Origin: an uncultured bacterium
Lineage (GTDB): Bacteria; Bacteroidota; Bacteroidia; Bacteroidales; Bacteroidaceae
NCBI GenBank assembly: GCA_905215555.1
Contig: CAJMQU010000014.1
Location: forward strand, 27,891 to 91,890
Direction of reading: 5' to 3'
Length of the DNA stretch: 64,000 nt
Below the pieces are notes generated by a model. The model saw only the letters and a list, made by a program, of their open reading frames with translations. It was not told the DNA's origin and did not search any database. Both the position numbers and the translations under genes were made by a program. Below, piece after piece: positions 8,382 to 18,047 of this stretch (the first letter of the stretch is position 1; each line of letters begins with the position of its first letter).

Positions 8382-10859
8382 TTATTCAAATAACAACATA
8401 CAAGAATCCCCCGCAGCCAACTGCAAAGCAATCGTCTTGCCTGGATAAGCATTACTCTGCCCGTTCACAATTGTTCTTGCCTGTTTGACGCCTGTCGGCA
8501 TCTTTATGCGAAAGTTTCCCGGCACAGTTGCCCTAAGCATAGCTTTCACAGCCTTTCCGTCTTTCCACTCCAAATCTACCGATATGCCGCCGCGAGCTCT
8601 CATCCCACGGAAGTTTCCAGTATGCCAACTCTTCGGCAAAGCAGGCAACAGATGAATAAACCCTTCATGGCTCTGCATCAACATTTCACCAATACCGGCT
8701 GCACCACCATAATTACCATCAATCTGGAAAGGGGGGTGCGAACAAAATAAATTCGGAAACGTCCCACTACCGTGATGTTTAGTCTGTGGATCGACTGCCG
8801 GATGAAGAAGACTTCTGAAAAGCGTCCAGGCACGGTCACCATCACCCAAGCGAGCCCAGAAGTTTATCTTCCAGGCACGACTCCAACCTGTACCACCATC
8901 ACCACGACGGTTCAACGTAGCACGGCAAGCATTGGCAAGTTCGGGCGTAGCGTCAGGAGAAATCAGATTACCCGGATGTAAACCATAAAGATGGGAAACA
9001 TGACGATGATGTACATCCTGTTCTTTATAATCTTCCAGCCACTCTTGCAGATAGCCTCCCTTGCTGATTTGCATTGGTGGAAACTTCTCCAGAGCCTCCC
9101 GCAATTTCGCAGCATAATCATCATCACACTCCAATATAGAGGCGGCTTCAATCACGTTCGTATAAAGTTCAGTCAACAATTGAACATCCATCGTTGGCCC
9201 CATGCAAACACTGACAGGTGTCGGGTCGTCTCCTACAAAGAAAGCGTTCTCAGGAGAAGACGTAGGAGCCGTCACCAGCCAACCATGCTTAGGTTCACGC
9301 ACCATTGTAGAATGGAAAAACTCAGAAGCACCCTTCAGTATGGGATATATCTTTTTCAGATATTCTATATCCTGGGTATATTGATAATGCTCCCAAAGAT
9401 GTGCACACAGCCAGGCGCCACCGGTATTAGTCGCGCCCCAGGAAGGATGTTCGCCCGGAGCTGTGTAGTTCCAGACATTCGTCATCATGTGGAGCACCCA
9501 GCCTTGAGCATGATTGCCATAAAAGGTGCGGGCAGTCTCCTTTCCCGAAGGAACAAGGCGTTCAACAAGACCCGTCAAAGGCTGATAAAGTTCCGAAAGG
9601 CCGGCCTGTTCAAGAGGCCAGTGATTCATCTGAATATTGATATTGGTGTGATAGTCGCCATTCCAGGGAGTTTGCACTCCATTCGCCCACAATCCCTGCA
9701 AATTCGGTGGCAGGCTACCGGGACGGGTACTACTGATAAGCAAATAACGGCCATAGTTATAATACAGCGCAGCCAAGGCAGGAGATTCCCGTTCTGTGAA
9801 ACGAACGATACGCTCATTGGTCGGCAACGCATCATCTTCCGTAGCAGGAAGAGTTAAAGAAACGCGGTCATAAAGTTCGCGATGGGAGGAGTTATTAAGT
9901 TGAGGATCGAGAATGGAAAGTTGAGAGCTGGGAGGCGTGGCGGCATCCAGCAGGCTGTCACAAACTTCTTTATAGCGACTTCCGGGGAAATCTGTGCCGA
10001 CAGCGGCATAGGAAGTAGTAGCTGAAATTATCAGCCAGGCTTCCGTCCCCTGCGTCAACATTATGCCGTCTTCGGCAGAAATAAACTGCTTCCCGCCTTT
10101 GGAAACCACCCTCATGGCAACCCGATATTTCATTCCGTCCTGACCGGGTTTGCCACTATCCAAGGCACCTTCCAGCAAAAGTGTACCCGCTTCCTTCCCC
10201 CTGCCGGGAACCAAAGACACCGTCCCTTGCTGCGGACGGGAAAGAGAAGCTGTGAAAAAGAGAGAACGGCGGCGACTGGCTGTCAGGTGTATAATCATGA
10301 CATCCTTATCACGGGAAGTGTAATATTCACGCTGATAATCAATGCCCCCTTTCGTAAAAGCAGTATAGACCACAGCATCACGCAAATCGAGCCAACGACG
10401 ATAATTGGTGACCGGAACCACCTCATCGGAAGCAAATTTCTTCTTGACCGGAATACTGAAATTCAAGGTAAGGTCGGCCAACATCTGATAATTGCCATAA
10501 GTACCACCCGATTCGGGTTTCTTAGGAACAAAACTGTTATACATCAACTCTTGTGCCTCTTTATTCTTACCTTCAAACAAAAGTTGCTGAATGGCAGGTA
10601 AACTACGGGATGCATCGGGATTACCATAATCGGCCTCCATACCGCTCCAAAGTGAAATTTCATTCAGTACAATATGTTCCTTGTCAATACCTCCGTCGGG
10701 CATCATACCCAAACGCCCGTTACCCAAAGGCAGGGTTTCTTCCCAAATGGTAGCCGGAGCGGTGTAATAAAGCTGATGGTTGTGGTTATCTGCCAACGTA
10801 TCGGCCACTGCGATTAGTGAAGAAGCAGAAGTAAGGAAAAACAAGATTAGTGTTTTCAT
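8382..10859 (-). CDS. GH95 alpha-L-fucosidase (or alpha-L-galactosidase)
   Basis: The enzyme is 825 residues with a signal peptide, so it is probably periplasmic. The N-terminal beta-sandwich begins with LYYTAPATIWEETLPLGNGR, the hallmark of GH95. The (alpha/alpha)6 barrel carries WNGDYHTNINIQMNHW (active-site Asn residues), PTSSPEN (catalytic Glu) and PPFQIDGNYGGAAG (catalytic Asp), so all family catalytic positions appear intact. GH95 enzymes are inverting and remove terminal alpha-1,2-L-fucose from glycans; some prefer L-galactose. It is the last gene of PUL 1, separated from the GH2 gene by a terminator-like hairpin and preceded by its own promoter-like sequence. Confidence 0.9.
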   Translation of the reverse strand: MKTLILFFLTSASSLIAVADTLADNHNHQLYYTAPATIWEETLPLGNGRLGMMPDGGIDKEHIVLNEISLWSGMEADYGNPDASRSLPAIQQLLFEGKNKEAQELMYNSFVPKKPESGGTYGNYQMLADLTLNFSIPVKKKFASDEVVPVTNYRRWLDLRDAVVYTAFTKGGIDYQREYYTSRDKDVMIIHLTASRRRSLFFTASLSRPQQGTVSLVPGRGKEAGTLLLEGALDSGKPGQDGMKYRVAMRVVSKGGKQFISAEDGIMLTQGTEAWLIISATTSYAAVGTDFPGSRYKEVCDSLLDAATPPSSQLSILDPQLNNSSHRELYDRVSLTLPATEDDALPTNERIVRFTERESPALAALYYNYGRYLLISSTRPGSLPPNLQGLWANGVQTPWNGDYHTNINIQMNHWPLEQAGLSELYQPLTGLVERLVPSGKETARTFYGNHAQGWVLHMMTNVWNYTAPGEHPSWGATNTGGAWLCAHLWEHYQYTQDIEYLKKIYPILKGASEFFHSTMVREPKHGWLVTAPTSSPENAFFVGDDPTPVSVCMGPTMDVQLLTELYTNVIEAASILECDDDYAAKLREALEKFPPMQISKGGYLQEWLEDYKEQDVHHRHVSHLYGLHPGNLISPDATPELANACRATLNRRGDGGTGWSRAWKINFWARLGDGDRAWTLFRSLLHPAVDPQTKHHGSGTFPNLFCSHPPFQIDGNYGGAAGIGEMLMQSHEGFIHLLPALPKSWHTGNFRGMRARGGISVDLEWKDGKAVKAMLRATVPGNFRIKMPTGVKQARTIVNGQSNAYPGKTIALQLAAGDSCMLLFE

Positions 10860-10935
10860 ACGTAAAATATAAATATGCCTCGCCTTATCGGAGAAGCGTT
10901 ATTAAAATCATTCCCATCCATATCAATGTCACGGG

Positions 10936-10966
10936 CAAAGATACTATAAAATAGGACAGGAAGAAA
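10936..10966 (-). promoter_or_regulatory. Candidate promoter of the GH95 gene
   Basis: Minus-strand TTTC-N19-TATCTTTG has one mismatch in the -33 box. It overlaps the stem of the upstream terminator hairpin, so the two functions share bases. Confidence 0.5.
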
Positions 10967-10990
10967 CTTTTTGCCATTCTCTTCCTGTCC
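10954..10990 (-). terminator. Terminator hairpin after the GH2 gene
   Basis: Ten-bp perfect stem (10954-10963 with 10981-10990), extended imperfectly by AATAG/CTATT, followed on the minus strand by CTATTTTAT. It lies just after the GH2 stop at 11019. Confidence 0.6.
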
Positions 10991-11018
10991 AGACCTATTT
11001 AGTGTTATCCCTGAAAAA

Positions 11019-14000
11019 TTATTCTACATCAGATTCCAGCGGCAGTAGAAAGAAAGAGAATTCATAATCCTTATAAGGAAGACGATACTCTTCCAACGGC
11101 AATGCTCCCCAGCTGTTGACACCTCCGACTCCCATCTGAACCTTATCTATACACAGATTGATATAATCAACACGAGGAACAAATTCCGAATGTCTTTGAT
11201 CTTTCCGTTCACCGTCATCCAAAGATTCAATGGTATAGTGCAAAGCCGACATCGAACAAGGGGCGTCTGCTACAAACTTCAGCCCATTGCCTCCCCGATC
11301 CGTCTGTTTCCACCAGCGGATATCCGTTTTCGTCCCATTCTCCTGCGGACGGATATAGGAATAGAACTGACTGCTAACATTCTGCTGATATTTACCCAGG
11401 AAAGTTGCATGATTACGGTCCGAATAATTCTCACCCGGTCCCCTGCCATAATAACTGATCTGTTCCAATTCCTGAGGTAACCGCATCTGCATGCCAAAAC
11501 GGAATAAATCGGAAATTTTCGCTGATTGGTCAACAAACATCCTTTGAGTCACCTTGACCGCACCGTTGTTATTAATGACATAAGTCAGATACAATTTAGC
11601 TTTCACTGCATTCATTGTATATTCCGCATCTATCTGGACAAGATTATCGGCTACCTTATGTTCCAGTTTATTCAAGTAAATTCCTGTATTTTTCCAGGCA
11701 GCATATTTCATTTGCAGTCCGGCACCCAAATCATTGTCAGTCGGAGCCCGCCAGAAATTAGGTTTCAGTTTGCCACCCTCTTCCACCAACTGCATGCCTT
11801 TCATCTCATACCTGCACAAGTAACCATCGTGCTTATCAAAATCCAGACGGAAATTTTCACCTTCTATTATCAGAAAATTCACATCATTATCTCTGATAGC
11901 CGGAACATCTGTCCTTGTTTTGATTCCCCTTACATTATCAACAGACCGTTCAAGATTCTTATAAGGCCGGACAACCAATTGGTTTCTTGACACGATATGT
12001 CCTGCCGACAGTAAAGTTTCAGCCTTCCTGAGCTTAAAGAAGATATTCAGCAGCACCTCCTTATCCCGGCAAATATCATCTGCAGCATATCCCAACCGGA
12101 CAATTCCGGTTTGTTGAGGAGCAACATCCAGATTATCGACAATGCCTTTCCGGATAACCTCTCCATCAGCCAAAAGTTCCCATTCGGCATAATACGCACT
12201 CAAGTCACGGAAGAAATTTTCATTATAAACATTAATCTTGCCACTTTCCAAGTCTGCCGGAGTCGCCCAAACAGATTGATAGAAATGACCGACTTCATAC
12301 ATATGGGGATTAGGTTTCCGATCCGGACTAATCAGCCCGTTATCCATAAAATTGTTATCTGACGCATCATACGGACTCCAGTCACCGCCATAGGCATAGA
12401 AAGAAATACCTTCCTTGTTTTTCCAACGCAGTGATTGGTCGACAAAGTCCCAGATAAAGCCACCCTGATACTTCGGGTACTTACGAATCAAATCCCAATA
12501 TTCTTTGAATCCTCCCGCAGAATTACCCATCGCGTGAGTGTATTCACACTGAATCAAAGGTTTCTCTATGTTTCCCTCACAATACTTCTTGTTGCCCTCA
12601 TAATCCTGATACATGGGGCAATACACATCAGTAAATTCATTTGTGCCCGCCTGTTCATACTGTACAGCCCGTGTTTTGTCTTCACTCTTAATCCACGTGT
12701 AGCATGCCTCGAAGTTCGGACCGAACCCAGCCTCATTTCCTAACGACCAAAAGATTATGGAAGGATGATTATAACTGCGCTGCACATTGCGCTGATTACG
12801 TTCCAGATGAGCTTTCGCAAAGAGCGGATTCTTAGCTAATGTTTTATGTCCCCCTATTCCATGTGACTCAACATTCGCTTCAGCTACCACATAAAGTCCG
12901 TACCGGTCGCATAAGTCATACCACAGATTATCATTGGGATAGTGGCTAGTGCGGACAGCATTGATATTGAAAGCTTTCATAATCCTGATATCCTGAATCA
13001 TCCGTTGCGGGGAGACGTAGTATCCATTATCCGGATCCATCTCATGACGATTGACTCCCTTAAACAATACGGGTTGCCCATTTACCCATATCTGTGAATC
13101 TCTCAATTCTATTTTACGGAATCCCACATTAACGGGAATCACTTCCAGAACACGATCCTTATCTTTCAAGGTAGCAAGCAATGTATAAAGCACCGGAGTC
13201 TCCGCCGACCATTTCTCCGGATTGAGAACTTCCATGCCAGTCGAAACTTTGCCCGAACCTTTTACGGACGTCGTCACTACCTCCTTACCCGATGCATCCA
13301 GCAACTTCAAGTCGACACTACCACTTCCTTTAATATCCACTGTTACATCCAATGTCGCATCCTTATATTGAGCATCTAGGTTAGGCGTAACGCGGATATC
13401 CCTGATATACTTTTTATTGCGGGCATACAAATAGCAATCGCGCCCTACCCCGGCCAGCCGCAGAAAATCCTGGTCTTCCAAATAAGAGCCGTCACACCAG
13501 CGAAATATCTGAAATGCAATCAGATTCTTCCCTGGTTTGAGGTACTTCGTCAAGTTAAACTCAGCCTCCAGCTTACTGTCTTCACTATAACCGACGAATT
13601 GTCCGTTCACCCACAAGTAGATATTGGAAGACACCGAACCGAAATGAGCGAAAACCTCCTTCTCCCTCCAGTCAGCCGGAACAATAATCTCTTTACGATA
13701 GGAACCTACCTGATTTCCTTCGACAGGTATAGTCGGCGGTTCACCTGCAAACTGATTCCTCCACGGATAACCGTAATTGACATAAAGGGGAACTCCATAT
13801 CCGTTTAACGCCCACAGTCCGGGCACTTGCATGTCATTCCAACTCTTATCATCATAACCGGTCTTATAAAAATCCACCGGACGCATATCAGCATTTTTCA
13901 CCCAAAGGAATTTCCATACCCCATTAAGTGACATGAAGTTTTGTGAGGCTTCCTTGCATCTTCCCAATGCACTGCCTTCATCCTGGTAAGCAAAATAATT

Positions 14001-14120
14001 CGTATGCATAGGTGCCCTGTTCACTTCGTTCACCTCCGGATCTCTCCATTCATTAAAGTTTTGTGAAAACAGAGCAGTACACAATAGCAGTAAACTGCCG
14101 GTCAATATATTTTTCTTCAT
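11019..14120 (-). CDS. GH2 beta-galactosidase, LacZ-type
   Basis: The protein is 1033 residues with a cleavable signal peptide ending near CTALFSQ. Domain order is the GH2 sugar-binding sandwich (about 50-230), the Ig-like domain (230-340), the TIM barrel (340-640), a linker sandwich, and the C-terminal Bgal_small domain (about 750-1025). The acid/base lies in WSLGNEAGFG and the nucleophile in IQCEYTHAMGNS. The length and C-terminal domain match beta-galactosidases rather than glucuronidases or mannosidases. It would remove terminal beta-galactose in the periplasm. It follows the GH92 gene after only 8 bp, so they are co-transcribed. Confidence 0.9.
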   Translation of the reverse strand: MKKNILTGSLLLLCTALFSQNFNEWRDPEVNEVNRAPMHTNYFAYQDEGSALGRCKEASQNFMSLNGVWKFLWVKNADMRPVDFYKTGYDDKSWNDMQVPGLWALNGYGVPLYVNYGYPWRNQFAGEPPTIPVEGNQVGSYRKEIIVPADWREKEVFAHFGSVSSNIYLWVNGQFVGYSEDSKLEAEFNLTKYLKPGKNLIAFQIFRWCDGSYLEDQDFLRLAGVGRDCYLYARNKKYIRDIRVTPNLDAQYKDATLDVTVDIKGSGSVDLKLLDASGKEVVTTSVKGSGKVSTGMEVLNPEKWSAETPVLYTLLATLKDKDRVLEVIPVNVGFRKIELRDSQIWVNGQPVLFKGVNRHEMDPDNGYYVSPQRMIQDIRIMKAFNINAVRTSHYPNDNLWYDLCDRYGLYVVAEANVESHGIGGHKTLAKNPLFAKAHLERNQRNVQRSYNHPSIIFWSLGNEAGFGPNFEACYTWIKSEDKTRAVQYEQAGTNEFTDVYCPMYQDYEGNKKYCEGNIEKPLIQCEYTHAMGNSAGGFKEYWDLIRKYPKYQGGFIWDFVDQSLRWKNKEGISFYAYGGDWSPYDASDNNFMDNGLISPDRKPNPHMYEVGHFYQSVWATPADLESGKINVYNENFFRDLSAYYAEWELLADGEVIRKGIVDNLDVAPQQTGIVRLGYAADDICRDKEVLLNIFFKLRKAETLLSAGHIVSRNQLVVRPYKNLERSVDNVRGIKTRTDVPAIRDNDVNFLIIEGENFRLDFDKHDGYLCRYEMKGMQLVEEGGKLKPNFWRAPTDNDLGAGLQMKYAAWKNTGIYLNKLEHKVADNLVQIDAEYTMNAVKAKLYLTYVINNNGAVKVTQRMFVDQSAKISDLFRFGMQMRLPQELEQISYYGRGPGENYSDRNHATFLGKYQQNVSSQFYSYIRPQENGTKTDIRWWKQTDRGGNGLKFVADAPCSMSALHYTIESLDDGERKDQRHSEFVPRVDYINLCIDKVQMGVGGVNSWGALPLEEYRLPYKDYEFSFFLLPLESDVE

Positions 14121-14128
14121 AAATACAA

Positions 14129-16477
14129 TTAATTATGTGAATTCACATCTTCGGAAACTCCCCATCCGGATGGATGTGCTCCCATTGTTAAAACCAATCT
14201 TCCACCCCGGGCTATGTCATCCTGCATCAAATAGCATTTGTCATATGGCTTTCCATCAAGAGTAGCACTCTGGATATAAACATTCTCAGGAGAATTGCCA
14301 ATCGCCTCAATGATAAAGCTCTTCCCGGATGCTATCATCGGGTCCAGGCAGATTTCTACCTTCTCAAAGACCGGGCTGGTGATCTCGTAGCGCAAATCTC
14401 CCGGACATACCGGATGAATACCCGCAGCAGCCAGGACGTACCAGGCAGACATCTGACCCACATCTTCATTTCCTACCAATCCCTTCACTGAATTATGATA
14501 AGCATTCCGGCAGATATCACGCGTCCATTTCTGAGTCAACCAGGGAGTGTCCAAATGGTTGAACAGAAAGGGTACATGATGTACCGGTTCGTTGGCATGA
14601 TTATAATAAGCGTTCCAAAGATAATCCTCAGGCGTTTTCTCAAACATATCCTGTAACTCAGCCAGAGCTTTCTCACGTCCCCCCAGCAACTGAATCAACC
14701 CTTGCACATCATGAGGTACAAACCAACCTTGCTGATAGGCATTACATTCCATACAGCCATACCATTCTTCCAAACGACCGGCTTCCGGCAGGGGCATGAA
14801 GTTTCCTTCCTCGTCGCGTGGTCTGAACCAACCAAATTCAGCATCAAATACAGTGGCATAAGAGCGGGAACGTTTATCAAAATAATCACGATCTTCCGTC
14901 TTTCCTAAAGCCTCAGCCAAACGGGCCATACACCAATCCGTATAAGCATACTCCAACGTCAGCGATATCCCCGTATTTCCGGGTGAATACCCCTGGTCAT
15001 TATTCTGAAACATCCGGGAGGTGTTCAAAGCATATCGGTAAGCCTTCTCAATATCATATCCACGTATCCCCTTGGCATAGGCATCACATAAAATAGAAAT
15101 GGCAGGATTGCCCAGCATGCAACCGGAGAAAGCATTCAATATCTCCCAGCGTTCCAGATACTCATTCCCGCTTTGTTCGGCTATTTCAACCAAAGAATTA
15201 ATCAGGTCGTTCACCATCACAGGATTTATCAATGTCTGCAACGGCATCTGGCTGCGAAATACATCCCAACCACTGAATATCGTCCGCTTATTGAATTTAG
15301 ATGTCTTATAAATCTGATTATCAGCTCCCAGATATTCACCATTAACGTCACTGCATATACGAGGATCAATCAGTGTATGATACAGAGCGGTATAAAAGGC
15401 CGTTTTTTCATCTTCCGTACCACCTGTTACAGTTACTTTTGCCAATTCCTTATCCCATAGTTGCGCACAAGTTTCGTGCGTTTCGTCAAAATCCCATCCT
15501 TTCATCTCTGCATACAGGTTCTCTTCCGCATTTTTCAGACTGGTAAATGAGATTCCGCTTTTTAAAAGAATCTGTTCATCCTTCCGGGTATCAAAATCTG
15601 CATAAAAACCGAGATGCTTCCCTTCATAGGCAGTCACCGAAGGAATAATATCAGATTGACGTATCCAATCCCAATAACTTTCGCTTTCGATATTCTCACG
15701 TTTGCGTCTGCACCCATCGGGTATGTTAGCCGACCAAATACCGTGGGTCTTGAAAGGACGTGAAAACTCCGCACAGAAATAAACCGTATAATCGGCTTTG
15801 CCATCGCCATTTCCCCAGCCACCACCTTCGGGGGTACACTTCATCCACCCCCGGATTTTATTGTCGCCAACGACCTCGATGAACTGCCGTACGGAAGTAC
15901 CACCCACACGCCGTGCCAAATCTACCTGTATATGCGCTTCGTTGCTTTCCGGAAAAGTAAACCGTAACATTCCGCTATGCGGCAATGCCGTCGCTTCCGC
16001 ACGAATCCCGTAATCAGTCAACTGCACGGAATAATATCCGGCAGAAGCATGCTCACTTTGTTTATCATAGCGGGAACGGTATCCTCCATCCGGATTCTCC
16101 AAAGTCCCGGCAAAAGTCTTCAATGGTCCAATAGTCGGCATTACCAGGAAATTCCCCAAATCGCCATACCAACCAATTCCTGACATCTGCGTGAAAGCGA
16201 ATCCTTCAATGGATGTATGTTCATCACTATATCCACTCCCGTTGTCACCTCCGGTGATTGTATTGGGGCTTACTTGTACCATTCCAAACGGTGCAGTGGC
16301 ACCGGGAAATGTCTTTCCAAGTCCGTGATAACTTCCGGCCGCCTCCGTATTGGTAGTGGCACCGATGAAAGGATTCACATAGGAAGACAGACGAACAGAA
16401 TCGGTCGTTTTTTCCTTTGTATGGGTACAAGCGACTAAAAGTAAGGCCAAATATAATATTGAAATTCCTTTTTTCAT
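14129..16477 (-). CDS. GH92 exo-alpha-mannosidase
   Basis: The protein is 782 residues with a signal and lipobox (LLVAC), so it is a lipoprotein. The GH92 signature begins with YVNPFIGATTNTEAAGS, then SPNTITGGDNGSGY and FTQMSGIGW. The C-terminal (alpha/alpha)6 domain carries ECNAYQQGWFVPHD, where the first Glu matches the catalytic acid of the family motif EGNAxQ. It also carries GNEDVGQMSAWYVLAA, the region of the catalytic Asp pair. GH92 enzymes are Ca2+-dependent inverting alpha-mannosidases acting mostly on N-glycan mannose; linkage preference cannot be assigned. Its presence is the main argument that PUL 1 targets mannose-bearing glycoprotein glycans. Confidence 0.9.
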   Translation of the reverse strand: MKKGISILYLALLLVACTHTKEKTTDSVRLSSYVNPFIGATTNTEAAGSYHGLGKTFPGATAPFGMVQVSPNTITGGDNGSGYSDEHTSIEGFAFTQMSGIGWYGDLGNFLVMPTIGPLKTFAGTLENPDGGYRSRYDKQSEHASAGYYSVQLTDYGIRAEATALPHSGMLRFTFPESNEAHIQVDLARRVGGTSVRQFIEVVGDNKIRGWMKCTPEGGGWGNGDGKADYTVYFCAEFSRPFKTHGIWSANIPDGCRRKRENIESESYWDWIRQSDIIPSVTAYEGKHLGFYADFDTRKDEQILLKSGISFTSLKNAEENLYAEMKGWDFDETHETCAQLWDKELAKVTVTGGTEDEKTAFYTALYHTLIDPRICSDVNGEYLGADNQIYKTSKFNKRTIFSGWDVFRSQMPLQTLINPVMVNDLINSLVEIAEQSGNEYLERWEILNAFSGCMLGNPAISILCDAYAKGIRGYDIEKAYRYALNTSRMFQNNDQGYSPGNTGISLTLEYAYTDWCMARLAEALGKTEDRDYFDKRSRSYATVFDAEFGWFRPRDEEGNFMPLPEAGRLEEWYGCMECNAYQQGWFVPHDVQGLIQLLGGREKALAELQDMFEKTPEDYLWNAYYNHANEPVHHVPFLFNHLDTPWLTQKWTRDICRNAYHNSVKGLVGNEDVGQMSAWYVLAAAGIHPVCPGDLRYEITSPVFEKVEICLDPMIASGKSFIIEAIGNSPENVYIQSATLDGKPYDKCYLMQDDIARGGRLVLTMGAHPSGWGVSEDVNSHN

Positions 16478-16523
16478 TCAAATTATGCTTTTCTTAAATA
16501 AACCGTAACCTACCCTAAAATAC

Positions 16524-16564
16524 ACCTGCTCCATACATTTGAGTGAAGGACGTACGGAGCAGGT
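16524..16564 (-). terminator. Intra-operon hairpin between surface lipoprotein and GH92 genes
   Basis: Nine-bp perfect stem (16524-16532 with 16556-16564) followed on the minus strand by GTATTTTAG. The T-run is short, so it is more likely a partial terminator or mRNA-stability element than a complete stop. Confidence 0.45.
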
Positions 16565-16611
16565 AAATTTCAGACAGGTTTCAAATATGATTTCAATAAC
16601 ACAGGAATACC

Positions 16612-17958
16612 TTATAATGCCCAAAGTCTGAACTCAGCCAAAGCAAAGCTACCGCTGGGTGACTCATCCACCGTCATTCTTATATGCTTAATCTTTTCCC
16701 CAGTTACCAAAACAGGTGACGTATATGTCTGCCCTACATCAAAAGGCAGTTCACTACTTAAAACAACAATCTTCTTAAATTCCACGCCATCCGCACTACC
16801 ATAAAGTGAAACTCTATGAGGTACTACATGCGATCCCGCATTACGAGTAACGTACTCGAAACGGAAAGCTGAAATCTCACCCGAAAGTGCAAACTGAAGC
16901 CAATGTGGCAAAGCTACCCCTACCGAATAATCACTGTGGAAATAAGTACCCGGATCACCGTCAATCAATTCTGCAACAGATCCCTCGCAGATACTGTTTG
17001 GATGATAAGAAATCATACTTTCAACCAATTGTATTGAAGGCAGGTCACCTGCATCCGGTACATAAGAAACGCCTAACAAACAAGAATTCTTTGCCGGATC
17101 TACATCAATCGTTTCAAAAGAAGTACCAGTCAATGCTAGTGGCAATACATAATTCCCGTAACTTAATCCTTCCCGCGTTACTCTTACATCCAATTTATTT
17201 TCTCCATCGGGAGCCATTTTAACAATTCCGCCCTGATTCATTGTATATGAAGCCGGAGGAAGCAGCATCAAGTTAACTCCTTGCTCACGGTTATACTCAT
17301 CCAACAAAGTTTCATCCACTTCCGTATAGCAATCAAACGACCATTTATTTTCGATTGAAAGGCCCAACGGCAACGTCAGATCAATGTGATTACCACCCGT
17401 TTCAGGAAAAGAATTCATCACATAGCCAGTTTTCTCAAAACTAACCACAGGCGTTATCACTTCCGGCTTAATGAACATATGTTTTTTCTCAGCATTAATA
17501 GAGTCTGCCGAGTTGCACAAAAACAAAGGAACGATATATTCATTTTCTTGTTCTTCTCCCTGCAACGCATTAATAGCTTCCGTATAAAATGACAAGTCTA
17601 TCTTCTTATACATCTCCGTAGCCGCAAAAGTCAGATTTCCGGTTTCTATCGAGTAACATCCGGACGGCAGTATCTTATAGTGTGTCCCCTGATTCTCATT
17701 ATATTCAGCCAGCATAACTTCATCCATTACTTTCATTTCTACGGTAGTCTTTGCATTTTTATCAGACCCGGCCTTAGCAATGGCAACGGCATATTTAGTC
17801 ATTTCCTCTGTCTTATAGATTGAATACTCTATCTCGCCACTGTTCCGAAAATAAAGAATTGTACTATAGTCGTCCAGATATTGTTCCCTGTTATCCTCAC
17901 AAGATATCTGCAAAATAGAAAACAGGCAGAGAGCAATATATAATATACTTTTTTTCAT
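16612..17958 (-). CDS. PUL 1 surface glycan-binding lipoprotein (DUF1735 plus F5/8C domain)
   Basis: The start is placed at the ATG at 17958 because it directly precedes a lipoprotein signal (ILQISC); a longer frame begins at 18012. The product is 448 residues. Two DUF1735-type repeats (about 30-165 and 170-290) are recognisable by the repeated pattern Y-N-x-x-x-G-x-x-Y/L-x-x-LP. The C-terminal 140 residues form a discoidin/F5-8C-like domain containing GDPGTYFHSDYS, LPHWLQFAL and the closing FALAEFRLWAL. Such proteins follow SusD in Bacteroides PULs and bind glycan at the cell surface. It lies 89 bp downstream of susD. Confidence 0.82.
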   Translation of the reverse strand: MKKSILYIALCLFSILQISCEDNREQYLDDYSTILYFRNSGEIEYSIYKTEEMTKYAVAIAKAGSDKNAKTTVEMKVMDEVMLAEYNENQGTHYKILPSGCYSIETGNLTFAATEMYKKIDLSFYTEAINALQGEEQENEYIVPLFLCNSADSINAEKKHMFIKPEVITPVVSFEKTGYVMNSFPETGGNHIDLTLPLGLSIENKWSFDCYTEVDETLLDEYNREQGVNLMLLPPASYTMNQGGIVKMAPDGENKLDVRVTREGLSYGNYVLPLALTGTSFETIDVDPAKNSCLLGVSYVPDAGDLPSIQLVESMISYHPNSICEGSVAELIDGDPGTYFHSDYSVGVALPHWLQFALSGEISAFRFEYVTRNAGSHVVPHRVSLYGSADGVEFKKIVVLSSELPFDVGQTYTSPVLVTGEKIKHIRMTVDESPSGSFALAEFRLWAL

Positions 17959-18047
17959 ACATAAATAATCGTTGTGCTCCATACTAAACAAGAGCGTTTG
18001 TAATCTATTCATAACTCATTTACACATTCAGAAATATATCCTGTCCA